A DNA stretch of 64,000 nt from JADJXV01 sp046328995 (lineage in GTDB: Bacteria; Bacteroidota; Ignavibacteria; Kapaibacteriales; UBA961): NCBI GenBank assembly GCA_046328995.1, contig JAXLVN010000001.1, positions 620,001 through 684,000 on the forward strand. Reading direction: 5' to 3'. Below are positions 35,039 through 43,876 of this stretch, piece by piece. Each line of letters begins with the position of its first letter. Within the stretch, counting starts at the first letter, position 1. Below the pieces are notes generated by a model. The model searched no databases and was not told where the DNA came from. It worked only from the letters and a program-made list of their open reading frames with translations. The position numbers were made by a program, and so were the translations under genes.

Positions 35039-35509
35039 TTAGAAATTAATCGTAATAATTCCTGTAGATTCATTGAATTCTGTCACAAATGTCTGCAGAG
35101 TCGGAGCAGATTGACCACCTATATTTTGTGCAAAATTTCCATCTGCGATGCTATACTGCGCTTGATGAAGATTACAGGTAGCTTTGTTCGATACAGGAGC
35201 CATGACACTACCACTTTCATGGAGGCATAACGTGGACATCGTCTTAAATTTTTTATCCTCCGTATGTACGACGATTACCGGTAGATTGTTGTTATTCCCC
35301 GAAAAAGCTCTGCGGATAAACCCACCGACACTTTGCAGACTCGTTTCAGTCGCAAGAGAAAGCGTTACTTTATTACCGGTTAGGGGTACGGTAGAGACAG
35401 AGTCCGAGCATCCGCCAAGACAGCTTCCAAGGGTAATCACCCCGCCAAGTACCGTTAATTGTCCGGTGGCTTTGAGGAAATTCCGGCGAGATTGATGTTG
35501 CGTTGTCAT
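35039..35509 (-). CDS. Tat-exported Rieske-type protein without the disulfide Cys
   Basis: This protein of about 156 residues starts at the ATG at 35509. MTTQHQSRRNFLKATGQ is a twin-arginine signal, and the following GSCLGGC gives possible lipobox cysteines. Rieske box 1 reads CLHESG and box 2 reads CNLHQAQ, so the four cluster ligands (two Cys, two His) are kept. The additional Cys of bc1-type proteins (sixth residue of box 1, third of box 2) are missing, and the usual Gly after the box 2 His is Gln. It should be a periplasmic or lipid-anchored low-potential electron carrier. The partner is unknown; it is transcribed divergently from the DUF2279 gene. Confidence 0.8.
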   Translation of the reverse strand: MTTQHQSRRNFLKATGQLTVLGGVITLGSCLGGCSDSVSTVPLTGNKVTLSLATETSLQSVGGFIRRAFSGNNNNLPVIVVHTEDKKFKTMSTLCLHESGSVMAPVSNKATCNLHQAQYSIADGNFAQNIGGQSAPTLQTFVTEFNESTGIITINF

Positions 35510-35775
35510 ATTGCAAACCTTCGTTATAGTAGAACAATAATAGTTGATAGTAAGACCCGCGGAGCTCGTCCGTGGCTGACTCCTCAAGATATATTGTTAC
35601 TGAAAATGGTTACTGCAAAATTACAGTTTTTTTGCCAATCGCCTTCGGAATAGTTGCCACTTCCGAGACGATGCCTGTAATTTCTACTCTCTGCCACAGG
35701 AATCTTTTGTAGATTCGTAGAAATGCAATCGCATTGCACCGTCAATTTAACTTCTACTATCATAATACTGTTACT

Positions 35776-36690
35776 ATGAGTCCTACGAGTTTGATGCGTA
35801 GAGTACTGAGCGGAATGGCATTCCTGGGTGTGTTCCTGACCCGACTCCAAGCACAGAGTCCGGACTCCGTCTCCCCCCCCCGGCCGGACACCTTGCATGA
35901 AGTATCTTCTGTTGATGCGGGAAGACTTGCCATTGTCGGCACGGCAACAGCTGCAGCGATCACGTATGGATTTGTGCTTCAAGGGAGTATTTGGTGGAAG
36001 GGAGAACAATCTGCCTTTTCCTTTAATTTTGACCGTGACTGGAAATATGCTCTCGGCGCCGACAAAATCGGCCATTTTTTCTTTCCCTATGTAGTCGCAG
36101 GAGAGTATTCTCAAGCTCTGGAATGGTGTGGTCTTGACACTATCTCTGCACTCTGGTACTCAGCCGGTCTTGGGCTTGCGCATCAGACATTTGTGGAGAT
36201 ACGCGACGGCTTTTCGAAGGATCAGGGTGGCGGATATTTAGGATTTAGCTGTGCCGATATGGGAGCTAATATTCTGGGAGCAGCTTTTCCCCTCTTACGG
36301 CAGCGCTCTGAATTTCTCCGTCAATTTGCTGTTAAAATCAGCTACTTCCCATCCGAATCTTTCCAACATGGCGCACATTCTTCGATTATTGATGATTATG
36401 AGAGCACCTATCACTGGCTTTCGATTTCACCGTCCGTTTTCCTTCCTAGAGCTCTTGCTCGGCGTTTTCCGCCATGGCTTCACCTGGCTATCGGACATAG
36501 CGTTAAGCATCTCGACGGGTATGGCGGCGGTACGCATGAACTTTATCTGAGTATCGACTGGCATCTGTCTGCATTGCCGATTGAAGGCGCTTTTTGGAAG
36601 ACACTCGCCCGTACACTCGATTATTATCACTTTCCTGCTCCGGCCGTGAAGGTGTATCCGAATATCGTCTGGTATGGGATTAAATTCTAA
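35776..36690 (+). CDS. DUF2279 (YfiM-like) envelope protein with a poly-C tract
   Basis: This protein of about 304 residues probably starts at the ATG at 35776; the ATG at 35794 is also possible. The signal peptide ends TRLQAQ. The family core is SIWWKGEQSAFSFNFDRDWK followed by LGADKIGHFFFPYV and a conserved helical hairpin with DQGGGYLGFSCADMGAN. DUF2279 proteins are outer-membrane or lipoprotein-like and uncharacterised. Nine consecutive C (35873-35881) lie just after the signal peptide; slippage there would shift the frame. It is divergent from the second Rieske gene. Confidence 0.78.
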   Translation: MSPTSLMRRVLSGMAFLGVFLTRLQAQSPDSVSPPRPDTLHEVSSVDAGRLAIVGTATAAAITYGFVLQGSIWWKGEQSAFSFNFDRDWKYALGADKIGHFFFPYVVAGEYSQALEWCGLDTISALWYSAGLGLAHQTFVEIRDGFSKDQGGGYLGFSCADMGANILGAAFPLLRQRSEFLRQFAVKISYFPSESFQHGAHSSIIDDYESTYHWLSISPSVFLPRALARRFPPWLHLAIGHSVKHLDGYGGGTHELYLSIDWHLSALPIEGAFWKTLARTLDYYHFPAPAVKVYPNIVWYGIKF

Positions 36691-36792
36691 AAAAACGGTG
36701 TGCCGGGAAGCGTACCTACCAACCATAGACGGGCACGGATACTTTTCGTAATTTTGTAGAAATTTTATGTACTATTCGAGAAAGAACCCGCT

Positions 36793-37863
36793 ATGTCATC
36801 CCAACCTGTCTATTATAGAGACTATCTGCAGCTTGATACTATTCTCAATGCTCAGACTCTCCAAAGTGAACTCAACGGAGCCAAAGCGCATGATGAAATG
36901 CTGTTTATCATCATCCATCAGGCGTATGAATTATGGTTCAAGCAAATACTTGTAGAAATCGACTCCATAGCGGAGATATTTTCGGGCGAGTATGTACAGG
37001 AGCAGGATATCGCTACCGCCGTTCAGCGACTGCATCGAGTCAACCGTATTTTTGAATTACTTATCCAGCAGTTCACGGTATTGGAAACAATGACTTCGCT
37101 CGATTTCATGGATTTCAGAGACTTCCTCCATCCGGCAAGCGGCTTCCAATCGTCCCAGTTCCGCGTACTCGAAACGAAGCTCGGCCTGCAGAATTCGCAG
37201 CGTGTGAACCCTACTTATATCAAGAATTTAGACACTAAAGACGCAGCAAAGCTTCAGCAGGCAATGGATGCACCGAGTTTGTTTTCCCTCATCGAACAAT
37301 GGCTCGAGAAAATGCCCTTTCAGGAGACCGGCAATTGGTCATTCTGGAAAGATTATCAGAATGTACTTCATACGACATTTGAAAAGGACAGACAGGATCT
37401 TAAGAACAACCCACACATCCCAAGTGATGAATTAGCAATGAGTTTAGGTCGAATTGACATGATGGAGCAGGGTTTTGACGCTCTCTTCGACAAGTCCAAA
37501 TACGATCAGCTCACCGACCGCCGACTCTCACACCGCGCGACACTTGCCGCAATTTTTATCTCTCTGTACCGCGATTATCCTCTGCTGCAGCTTCCCTTCC
37601 GCCTGCTTGATGCAATTATAGAAATGGACGAGAATTTTACCATGTGGCGCTATCGGCATTCGATGATGACGTCGCGGATGATTGGCGCGCGTATCGGTAC
37701 CGGAGGGTCGAGCGGATCGGATTATCTCACCAAAACCAGTGTACAGCAACGCATTTTTGCAGATATCAAGAACACAGCCGGCATGCTCATTCCGCGTAGA
37801 TCTATCCCCAATCTGCCTCCGGAAATAGCCGAAAAGCTCAAATTTGCATTCGAGCTTCGATGA
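36793..37863 (+). CDS. kynA: Tryptophan 2,3-dioxygenase
   Basis: This 356-residue enzyme shows family signatures throughout: LFIIIHQAYELWFKQIL, HRVNRIFELLIQQF, DFRDFLHPASGFQSSQFR, MWRYRHSMMTSRMIG with the haem-ligand His, and GTGGSSGSDYL. It opens the indole ring of L-tryptophan with O2 to give N-formylkynurenine in the cytoplasm. No formamidase or kynureninase is adjacent, so the rest of the kynurenine route is elsewhere or missing. Its stop codon overlaps the start of comF by four bases. Confidence 0.95.
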   Translation: MSSQPVYYRDYLQLDTILNAQTLQSELNGAKAHDEMLFIIIHQAYELWFKQILVEIDSIAEIFSGEYVQEQDIATAVQRLHRVNRIFELLIQQFTVLETMTSLDFMDFRDFLHPASGFQSSQFRVLETKLGLQNSQRVNPTYIKNLDTKDAAKLQQAMDAPSLFSLIEQWLEKMPFQETGNWSFWKDYQNVLHTTFEKDRQDLKNNPHIPSDELAMSLGRIDMMEQGFDALFDKSKYDQLTDRRLSHRATLAAIFISLYRDYPLLQLPFRLLDAIIEMDENFTMWRYRHSMMTSRMIGARIGTGGSSGSDYLTKTSVQQRIFADIKNTAGMLIPRRSIPNLPPEIAEKLKFAFELR

Positions 37864-38576
37864 CACAGCTGCACGGGTTGATAGATTCTTTTCGGGATAT
37901 GGTAGCCCCACGCCATTGTGAGGCATGCGGCTGCTCGATGGCAACGATTTCGGTGCGCTCAAGACTCGATTTTCTGTGTGCCACCTGCAGCAGTACACTC
38001 AAAGCACCTCCGCGGGAAGATGAGCTGATGCAGAGACTGCTCCGGCATTGCAGTCAGGACGATCTGTCGATATCTCACTTCTTTTCCCTAATGGCTGTGC
38101 CGCACTCATCGGATATGTTGAATTTAATTTACTCATTGAAATATCGAGGGATGGCTCGCATCGGATACGAGCTCGGGTACGAACTCGGCGCGACGATGAA
38201 GCACTTCGGATATCTTGATTTTGAGGTCATCATCCCGATCCCGATTCATCATGCCCGCAAGCGAGAGCGCGGATATAATCAGGCCGATGAAATTAGTGCA
38301 GGAATTGCCCACTCTCTGCATGTACCGGTCGCCGTATCGGTCATTCAACGTATAAAATATACCCGCACACAGACACAAATGAATGCCGCTGAACGAAAAA
38401 ACAATGTGTCGGGTGTCTTTGCTCCGGGTGAAAACAGCGCAGCAGTTTTCGATAAAAAAGTACTGCTTGTCGATGATGTTCTGACGACCGGCTCGACGCT
38501 TAATTCCTGTGCTACCGCTCTACTTGAGCTCGGAGCACGGCAGGTAAATGTAGCCACCGTAGCCGTGGCTGAATAA
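37860..38576 (+). CDS. comF: ComF-family phosphoribosyltransferase-like protein
   Basis: This 238-residue protein has an N-terminal four-Cys zinc motif (HCEACGC...CATCSS) and a phosphoribosyltransferase domain with IPIPIHHARKRERGYNQA, RTQTQMNAAERKNNV and the PRPP loop VLLVDDVLTTGSTLN. ComF proteins support DNA uptake or recombination of incoming single strands in competent bacteria. In non-competent species the role is unclear. Translation is likely coupled to kynA through the ATGA overlap at 37860-37863. Confidence 0.92.
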   Translation: MTQLHGLIDSFRDMVAPRHCEACGCSMATISVRSRLDFLCATCSSTLKAPPREDELMQRLLRHCSQDDLSISHFFSLMAVPHSSDMLNLIYSLKYRGMARIGYELGYELGATMKHFGYLDFEVIIPIPIHHARKRERGYNQADEISAGIAHSLHVPVAVSVIQRIKYTRTQTQMNAAERKNNVSGVFAPGENSAAVFDKKVLLVDDVLTTGSTLNSCATALLELGARQVNVATVAVAE

Positions 38577-38582
38577 TTAATG

Positions 38583-38614
38583 TTTGGAAAATTGGCGCAA
38601 GTGGCGTATTTTTG
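38583..38614 (+). promoter_or_regulatory. Bacteroidetes-type promoter for rpmB
   Basis: TTTG (38583-38586), a 20-nt spacer and TATTTTTG (38607-38614) match the -33 TTTG / -7 TAnnTTTG consensus. The expected transcript start is about 45 bases before the rpmB ATG. It begins just seven bases after the comF stop. Confidence 0.6.
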
Positions 38615-38664
38615 CGGCTATATATCAATTAATACTCGAAATTTCAATACAAAAGGGACATACA

Positions 38665-38886
38665 ATGTCGAAAAAATGTGAATTAACAGGCACAACGGTT
38701 CAATATGGAAATAATGTTTCACATGCTAACAACCGCACACGCCGCCGCTGGTTGCCGAACCTTCAGAAAAAACGTATCTGGGTCGTCGAAGAGCAAAAAT
38801 GGATTACCGTTAAAGCTACGGCAAATGCTTTGAGAACCCTCGACAAAAAAGGCTACAAAGCTATGATGAAAGAGCTTCACGGCTAA
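38665..38886 (+). CDS. rpmB: 50S ribosomal protein L28
   Basis: This 73-residue basic protein starts at the ATG at 38665 with AGGGA six bases upstream. MSKKCELTGTTVQYGNNVSH and NRTRRRWLPNLQKKRIWV are diagnostic of L28. The first Cys-containing motif has lost the second CxxC pair, as in many Bacteroidetes-type L28. It binds 23S rRNA in the large subunit. rpmG, its frequent neighbour, is absent. A strong terminator follows, making it a monocistronic unit. Confidence 0.97.
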   Translation: MSKKCELTGTTVQYGNNVSHANNRTRRRWLPNLQKKRIWVVEEQKWITVKATANALRTLDKKGYKAMMKELHG

Positions 38887-38911
38887 TCGGTACCCCAAAA
38901 AAGTGTCAAAT

Positions 38912-38941
38912 AAAAAACCCCATGGAAACATGGGGTTTTTT
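38912..38941 (+). terminator. Intrinsic terminator after rpmB
   Basis: A stem AAAAACCCCATG / CATGGGGTTTTT with a GAAA tetraloop is followed by a T-rich run. It lies about 25 bases past the rpmB stop codon. Confidence 0.93.
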
Positions 38942-39018
38942 ATTTTTGTAATCTCACCGTGAAATGGTAATTTTCGGTAAAATTATCGATGGAATGCTAT
39001 CTCCGAATCAGACACACA

Positions 39019-40659
39019 ATGCAAATCTCTTCAACCTATATACGATTACTCCAATTTCTGTGTATTATGCTGATCGGCAGTGGGTTCGAAGCATGTACCA
39101 CTACACCTTCCATCACCCGACGCGTCATCACTCCCCGTCAGTTTTCTTTTCAGCCGGACTCCTCACTCGCCTTCAAGCGGGCGAAAGACTTCATGATCCG
39201 CGGCTCCGTCCTCCAAATGCAGGAACTGTACGCCGAAGCTATTCTGGAGTATCAGCTCGCCTTGCGCTATGATTCTTCCGAGGTAATTCTCTATGCAATC
39301 GGTAAAAGCTATGCTCGATTGAATAAAAATGAACTTGCGCTCGAATATGCCAGAGCTGCTTATCGGAAAGACTCATCGTCCGTACCTACTATCCTGCTGC
39401 TGGCAGAAGTACTTGAGAAAATGGACGAGTCCGAGGAAGAAATCGCCCTCTACGAACGACTTGTCGAGCTTGAACCATGGAATACAGAACATAAATTTGG
39501 GCTCGCGCAATTGACGCATTATAAAGATCCCGAACGTTCGATCGAACTCTATCGACAAATTCTGAATGTCGAAGAAGATGAAGCCACGATGTGGTTTTTA
39601 GCGCAAGCATACCGAAATGCTAGAAATTACGACATGTATGTCACGACGCTCGAACGCCTCTACAGCGTTACCTCCGACAGCAGAGTTTCCAATATCCTAG
39701 TCCAAGCTTATCTGCGAAGAAAAACATTTGAGCCGGCATTGACCCTCTTACAGAAACTAGAAGTGACCGATGATCAGGACTCATATCACGAACTATGTAT
39801 GTCATTAGCGGAAGAATTGCTGGACCAAGAGGACTCGACACTTTCTCATCTTGCTTCCCTGCACGATCATCTGCTGCGAATTTCCGAGCAGCAAAACTCA
39901 TCGTCGCAGTTTCAATACATGCATGGTATGCTCGCCTACAGAACCGGTGATTCGCTTCTGGCTGCTACGTTTTTTCAAGCAGCCGACCGATATTCGGACT
40001 CAACGCCCGAGCTGTCGCTGCGCCTTGGCAGCTTTTATGTGCAGCGGCAGAACTTTCAGCGCGCGATAGATGTCTTACAGATAGCAGCTGCTCGCTTTCC
40101 GGCGGAAACGGCAATTCATCTATATCTCGGCATTGCGTACGCTACTGTCAATCGTTATCCGGAAGCCATAGCTCGGCTGCATACTGCCGTGTCGCTGGAT
40201 TCTCTGAATTTTGATGCCTGGACTCAATTGGGAATAGTTTATGACCGGCAGCAATTGTCCGACAGCTCGGACCATGCCTATGAAAAAGCGTTGAGAATTA
40301 ATGAAACAAGTCCTTTAGTAAATAACAATTATGCATATTCACTGTCGGTACGAAAAGCTAAATTACCCCTGGCATTATCCATGGCAGAAAAAGCAATCCA
40401 GGCACAGCCGTATAATGCTTCGTTTTTAGATACCTATGCCTGGGTTCACTATCAGCTCGGTAATTACGAACAAGCAAGGGAATTTCTCGAAAAAGCCGTC
40501 AGAACCGGTGAACCAAGCGCGACTATTTATGAGCATCTTGGTGACACCTATTCTAAGCTTGGCATCGACTCCAAGGCGATGGAGGCCTATACCAATGCTC
40601 TGAAAAAATCCCCCGATCGTACGTCCGTAAAAGAACGATTGCGGAATCTGAGCAAATAA
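39019..40659 (+). CDS. TPR-repeat lipoprotein
   Basis: This protein of about 546 residues starts at the ATG at 39019. The signal peptide ends GSGFEAC, a likely lipobox Cys. The rest is a run of tetratricopeptide repeats, with clear units such as YAEAILEYQLALRYD, AIDVLQIAAARFPAETAIHL, AIARLHTAVSLDSLNFDAW and AREFLEKAVRTGEPSATI. TPR lipoproteins act as protein-binding scaffolds on the envelope. It lies upstream of motA with a 48-base gap and could be co-transcribed with the motor genes, but no partner is identifiable from sequence. Confidence 0.85.
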   Translation: MQISSTYIRLLQFLCIMLIGSGFEACTTTPSITRRVITPRQFSFQPDSSLAFKRAKDFMIRGSVLQMQELYAEAILEYQLALRYDSSEVILYAIGKSYARLNKNELALEYARAAYRKDSSSVPTILLLAEVLEKMDESEEEIALYERLVELEPWNTEHKFGLAQLTHYKDPERSIELYRQILNVEEDEATMWFLAQAYRNARNYDMYVTTLERLYSVTSDSRVSNILVQAYLRRKTFEPALTLLQKLEVTDDQDSYHELCMSLAEELLDQEDSTLSHLASLHDHLLRISEQQNSSSQFQYMHGMLAYRTGDSLLAATFFQAADRYSDSTPELSLRLGSFYVQRQNFQRAIDVLQIAAARFPAETAIHLYLGIAYATVNRYPEAIARLHTAVSLDSLNFDAWTQLGIVYDRQQLSDSSDHAYEKALRINETSPLVNNNYAYSLSVRKAKLPLALSMAEKAIQAQPYNASFLDTYAWVHYQLGNYEQAREFLEKAVRTGEPSATIYEHLGDTYSKLGIDSKAMEAYTNALKKSPDRTSVKERLRNLSK

Positions 40660-40707
40660 GTAGTAATTTTGAATATTATTCAATTCTTCTAGTCAAAAGG
40701 TAACCGT

Positions 40708-41559
40708 ATGTTTGTTATTATCGGAATTGTGGTCGTCTTCGGCAGTATCGTTGTCGGCTATACGATGCACCACGGTGATATGATGATTCTTGTGCAAATC
40801 AATGAGTTTATTATTATCGGCGGCGCTGCGATTGGCTCGATGCTCATTGCGAACCCTCTGTCACTGACAATGGGTGTGATCAAAGGAGTACTCGGTACAC
40901 TCAAAGGGTCACCGATAAATAAAAATTCCTACCTTGAACTACTACAGTTATTATACGAAATTTTTCAATTCGCTAAAAGAGAAGGGCTTATCGCTTTAGA
41001 GCCGCATATTGAGAATCCTGAAGCGAGTTCGATCTTCTCCAAATACCCCTCCTTTTTAAAAAACCATCATGCCGTAGATTTCATGTGCGATACGCTGAAA
41101 ATAGTACTCAGCGGTGGAATTCCGGCTCATGACTTGGAAGAACTTATGGATATTGATATTGAGACACTTCATACAGCAGAACTCCAAGCGCCGACGGCAC
41201 TCAATACAGTGGGAGATGCTTTTCCCGGTCTAGGTATCGTGGCTGCCGTTCTTGGTGTGATTATAACGATGGGTATTATCGACCAACCACCTGAAATTAT
41301 TGGTCATAGCGTGGCTGCTGCTCTCGTGGGAACATTCTTCGGTATTTTGATGAGTTATGGCTTGGTAGGACCTCTTGCTAAAAACATGGAACACATCGTA
41401 AACGCCGAGGGTCGGTATATGAATTCCATCAAAGCTGCCTTGCTCGCATTTGCCAAAGGTACTCCGGCTGCCGTTGCTGTCGAATATGCCCGTCGGTCAA
41501 TTGCTCCGGAAGAGCGCCCGACCTTCAAAGAAGCCGAAGAAGCGACCAAGAAAAAATAA
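40708..41559 (+). CDS. motA: Flagellar motor stator protein MotA
   Basis: This 283-residue inner-membrane protein has the MotA/ExbB-like core: two N-terminal membrane segments with INEFIIIGGAAIGSMLI, a large cytoplasmic loop with REGLIALEPHIENPE, and the second pair with TVGDAFPGLGIVAAVLGVII and VGTFFGILMSYGLVGPLA. With MotB it forms the stator that converts ion flow into torque. AAAGG lies seven bases upstream of the ATG. It is followed by motB and a receiver/HD-GYP-like gene, all on the plus strand. No flagellar structural gene is in the window. Confidence 0.95.
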   Translation: MFVIIGIVVVFGSIVVGYTMHHGDMMILVQINEFIIIGGAAIGSMLIANPLSLTMGVIKGVLGTLKGSPINKNSYLELLQLLYEIFQFAKREGLIALEPHIENPEASSIFSKYPSFLKNHHAVDFMCDTLKIVLSGGIPAHDLEELMDIDIETLHTAELQAPTALNTVGDAFPGLGIVAAVLGVIITMGIIDQPPEIIGHSVAAALVGTFFGILMSYGLVGPLAKNMEHIVNAEGRYMNSIKAALLAFAKGTPAAVAVEYARRSIAPEERPTFKEAEEATKKK

Positions 41560-41625
41560 TTTTAGTCAGAATCAGACAATTTCTCAATCTCAACTCGGTA
41601 ACATACTTCAATTACAGGTAATTGT

Positions 41626-42510
41626 ATGGCAGACATGCATCCCGAACAACCGATTATCATCAAGAAAAAGAAGAAACATGCCGCGCACGGTCACCATGGC
41701 GGAGCATGGAAAGTGGCCTATGCCGACTTTGTGACAGCGATGATGGCGTTCTTTCTTGTGATGTGGATTGTTGGCCTGAGCCAATCGTCCAAGAAATCAA
41801 TGGCTCAGTACTTTAAAGAGCCGGGTGTCTTCAGCTTCAAGACCGGCAAAGCGCTCCCTGTCGATTTGAAAATGATTCGCGCTCGCTATGACGGTACAAA
41901 GGGTGAAAACAGCCGCGATAACTATACCGAAGCCAATGCAGCTTCGGTGACTGTCATCGAAAGCAAGGTCCCTGACTCCGTAGCCAAGCAAATTATGGTA
42001 GAATCCAAGCAAGACAGCTCTCGAATCTCACAGCTTGAGCAGAATCTGACCAATCAATTGAAAAATCTCGCCGAAGGAACGCCGAGTTTAAAGAATTTAC
42101 TGAGTTCACTTAAAGTAGAGCTAACCAATGAAGGACTGAGGATTGAAATGGTAGAATCCAAGGACAATGTCTTTTTTGAAGTCGGCAGCGCGAAGCTGAC
42201 GAAAGAGGCATTAGGTGTGCTCAACAAACTCGCTTCCGAGATTGGCAAAATCCCGAATTACGTTGAAATTGAAGGACATACCGACAGCAGACCTTTCGGT
42301 AACGGCCGTGGTTATTCCAACTGGGAGCTCTCCGGTGACAGAGCAAATGCAGCACGGAGAGTGCTGGAATTAAGCGGACTCTGGGAAGGCCAAATCGTGA
42401 GTGTCGCAGGGTATGCCGACCGAAAGCTGCGATCAACCGAAAATCCGTTTGATGTATCGAATCGTCGGGTGTCCATTCTGGTAAAATTCCAGCACCCCAA
42501 GGACTCTTAA
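41626..42510 (+). CDS. motB: Flagellar motor stator protein MotB (OmpA-like)
   Basis: This 294-residue protein has a basic N-terminus, a single membrane segment WKVAYADFVTAMMAFFLVMW containing the proton-carrying Asp (D34), a linker, and a C-terminal OmpA/peptidoglycan-binding domain (about 170-294). The latter has EIEGHTDSRPFGNGRGYSNW, LSGDRANAARRVLE and NRRVSILV. It anchors the MotA ring to peptidoglycan. It follows motA after 66 bases and precedes the receiver/HD-GYP-like gene after 57 bases. Confidence 0.96.
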   Translation: MADMHPEQPIIIKKKKKHAAHGHHGGAWKVAYADFVTAMMAFFLVMWIVGLSQSSKKSMAQYFKEPGVFSFKTGKALPVDLKMIRARYDGTKGENSRDNYTEANAASVTVIESKVPDSVAKQIMVESKQDSSRISQLEQNLTNQLKNLAEGTPSLKNLLSSLKVELTNEGLRIEMVESKDNVFFEVGSAKLTKEALGVLNKLASEIGKIPNYVEIEGHTDSRPFGNGRGYSNWELSGDRANAARRVLELSGLWEGQIVSVAGYADRKLRSTENPFDVSNRRVSILVKFQHPKDS

Positions 42511-42567
42511 CGCAACATCAGTACTCGTCATATGTTCCTTACATAATGCCTACAATGGAGATACAGT

Positions 42568-43755
42568 ATGCTCTCGTTTTTATTGGTTGATGAAATCTCG
42601 ATCGTAACGTCACTTCAGTCTATAATATCACGGGTATTTCCCGAGGCACCGATTTATACTGCCTCCGGGGGTACAGAAGCATGGATGCAAATTCAGGCAC
42701 ACTCACCTGCTATTATTATTACTGACTTACAGTTACCCGGCATGAGCGGACTAGACCTCTGTAAAAGAGTGAGGGCCAGTGAACGCTTTAAAGATTTGTA
42801 TGTTATTATTTTTACAACCGGTACCAACAAAGACCAACGCATCGAAATTCTCGAAAACGGAGCCGATGAATATCTTAGCAAGCCTATTGTAGTTGATGAG
42901 CTTACAACAAAACTCCGTGCTGCTGTTCGGATTGTGCAGCTCCACCATCAGCTCCTTACCGAACAAAGCAGACTCAAAGCACTTTCCGAGCAAATTGAGC
43001 GTGATTTTGATGAAATGGTGCATCTGACGGTTGGTTTTTTGCAATCCCGCTTCGCCCAGACAATTCCCATGCTTGCCAGAGTTACCAAAATCTCCTTATG
43101 GATTGCCAGCCAATTCGCTGAGATTACCGATCATGAGCGCAAAGAACTCGAATACGCTTCGCAGCTCTGCTATGTCGGCAAGCTGTTTTTACCCGATTCT
43201 CTCATGTATCAGCCAATCAGCATCGATGGTAAACCGGCTCACGAGCTCATGGCTCAGGTGCCGCATTCTGCAAAAATGATCTTGTCATCCGTGAAACGGT
43301 TCGACAATATCGGCGATATTCTCCATCGATTATATGAAAATTTCGATGGTACCGGCTTCCCGGAACGCCAACAATCCTGGCAAATCCCCTTATCGGCAAG
43401 AATACTTCGCGTGGCGCTTGATTTTGAAGAAATCAGAGAACGCACGCGTAAATCTCCACAAGACACTCTCGCTATTATTCAACGGGATTCGAAACGTCTC
43501 TACGATCATCGTATCGTGCTCTTACTGGCTGAATACATTTCCCGACAGTCCGGTTCACTTGCACATTCAGCTAGCAGACCGGTACAATTCCAGGATTTAC
43601 GTGACGGTATGGTACTTGCTAGGGACGTCTACACCAATTCCGGGCTCAAGCTCTTACCGGCTGATGCCGTGCTGTCTTCCAAAACTATCGAACGTATTCT
43701 GACACATGCTTCTACTGACCCTATTATTGGTAATATCTACGTGAAAATGTCCTGA
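42568..43755 (+). CDS. Response regulator with degenerate HD-GYP domain
   Basis: This is a 395-residue cytoplasmic protein. The receiver domain (1-125) has D53 in IIITDLQLPGMSG. A helical linker leads to an HD-GYP-like domain (about 150-330). The fold is recognisable from ENFDGTGFPE (260-268), which corresponds to the HHExxDGxGYP signature. The metal ligands are gone: LHDIGK is LCYVGK at 200-204, and the HHE before DG is LYE. It is therefore probably not a working cyclic-di-GMP phosphodiesterase but may still bind a ligand or partner. It comes right after motAB, so a role in motor control is the likely reading. GGAG lies seven bases before the ATG. Confidence 0.83.
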   Translation: MLSFLLVDEISIVTSLQSIISRVFPEAPIYTASGGTEAWMQIQAHSPAIIITDLQLPGMSGLDLCKRVRASERFKDLYVIIFTTGTNKDQRIEILENGADEYLSKPIVVDELTTKLRAAVRIVQLHHQLLTEQSRLKALSEQIERDFDEMVHLTVGFLQSRFAQTIPMLARVTKISLWIASQFAEITDHERKELEYASQLCYVGKLFLPDSLMYQPISIDGKPAHELMAQVPHSAKMILSSVKRFDNIGDILHRLYENFDGTGFPERQQSWQIPLSARILRVALDFEEIRERTRKSPQDTLAIIQRDSKRLYDHRIVLLLAEYISRQSGSLAHSASRPVQFQDLRDGMVLARDVYTNSGLKLLPADAVLSSKTIERILTHASTDPIIGNIYVKMS

Positions 43756-43876
43756 TAGCTCTACGCCTCTCCATATCCCCTCTCTTGCTCACGGTACATA
43801 ACGGCATCCACCGTCGCCGTCCTATCGGTAAGCTGGATAGTATTTAATAAACTCAACTACTGACTAACCTAGTTCT

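Noticed and set aside
36749..36756. TAATTTTG (TAnnTTTG) upstream of kynA as a promoter
   Set aside because: No TTTG at the expected 19-20 base distance; the same holds for the motif at 40664 before motA and TATATTTG at 60522 before leuS.
39080..39105. GGGTTCGAAGC, resembling a tRNA T-loop
   Set aside because: It lies inside the signal peptide coding region of the TPR lipoprotein and has no surrounding cloverleaf.
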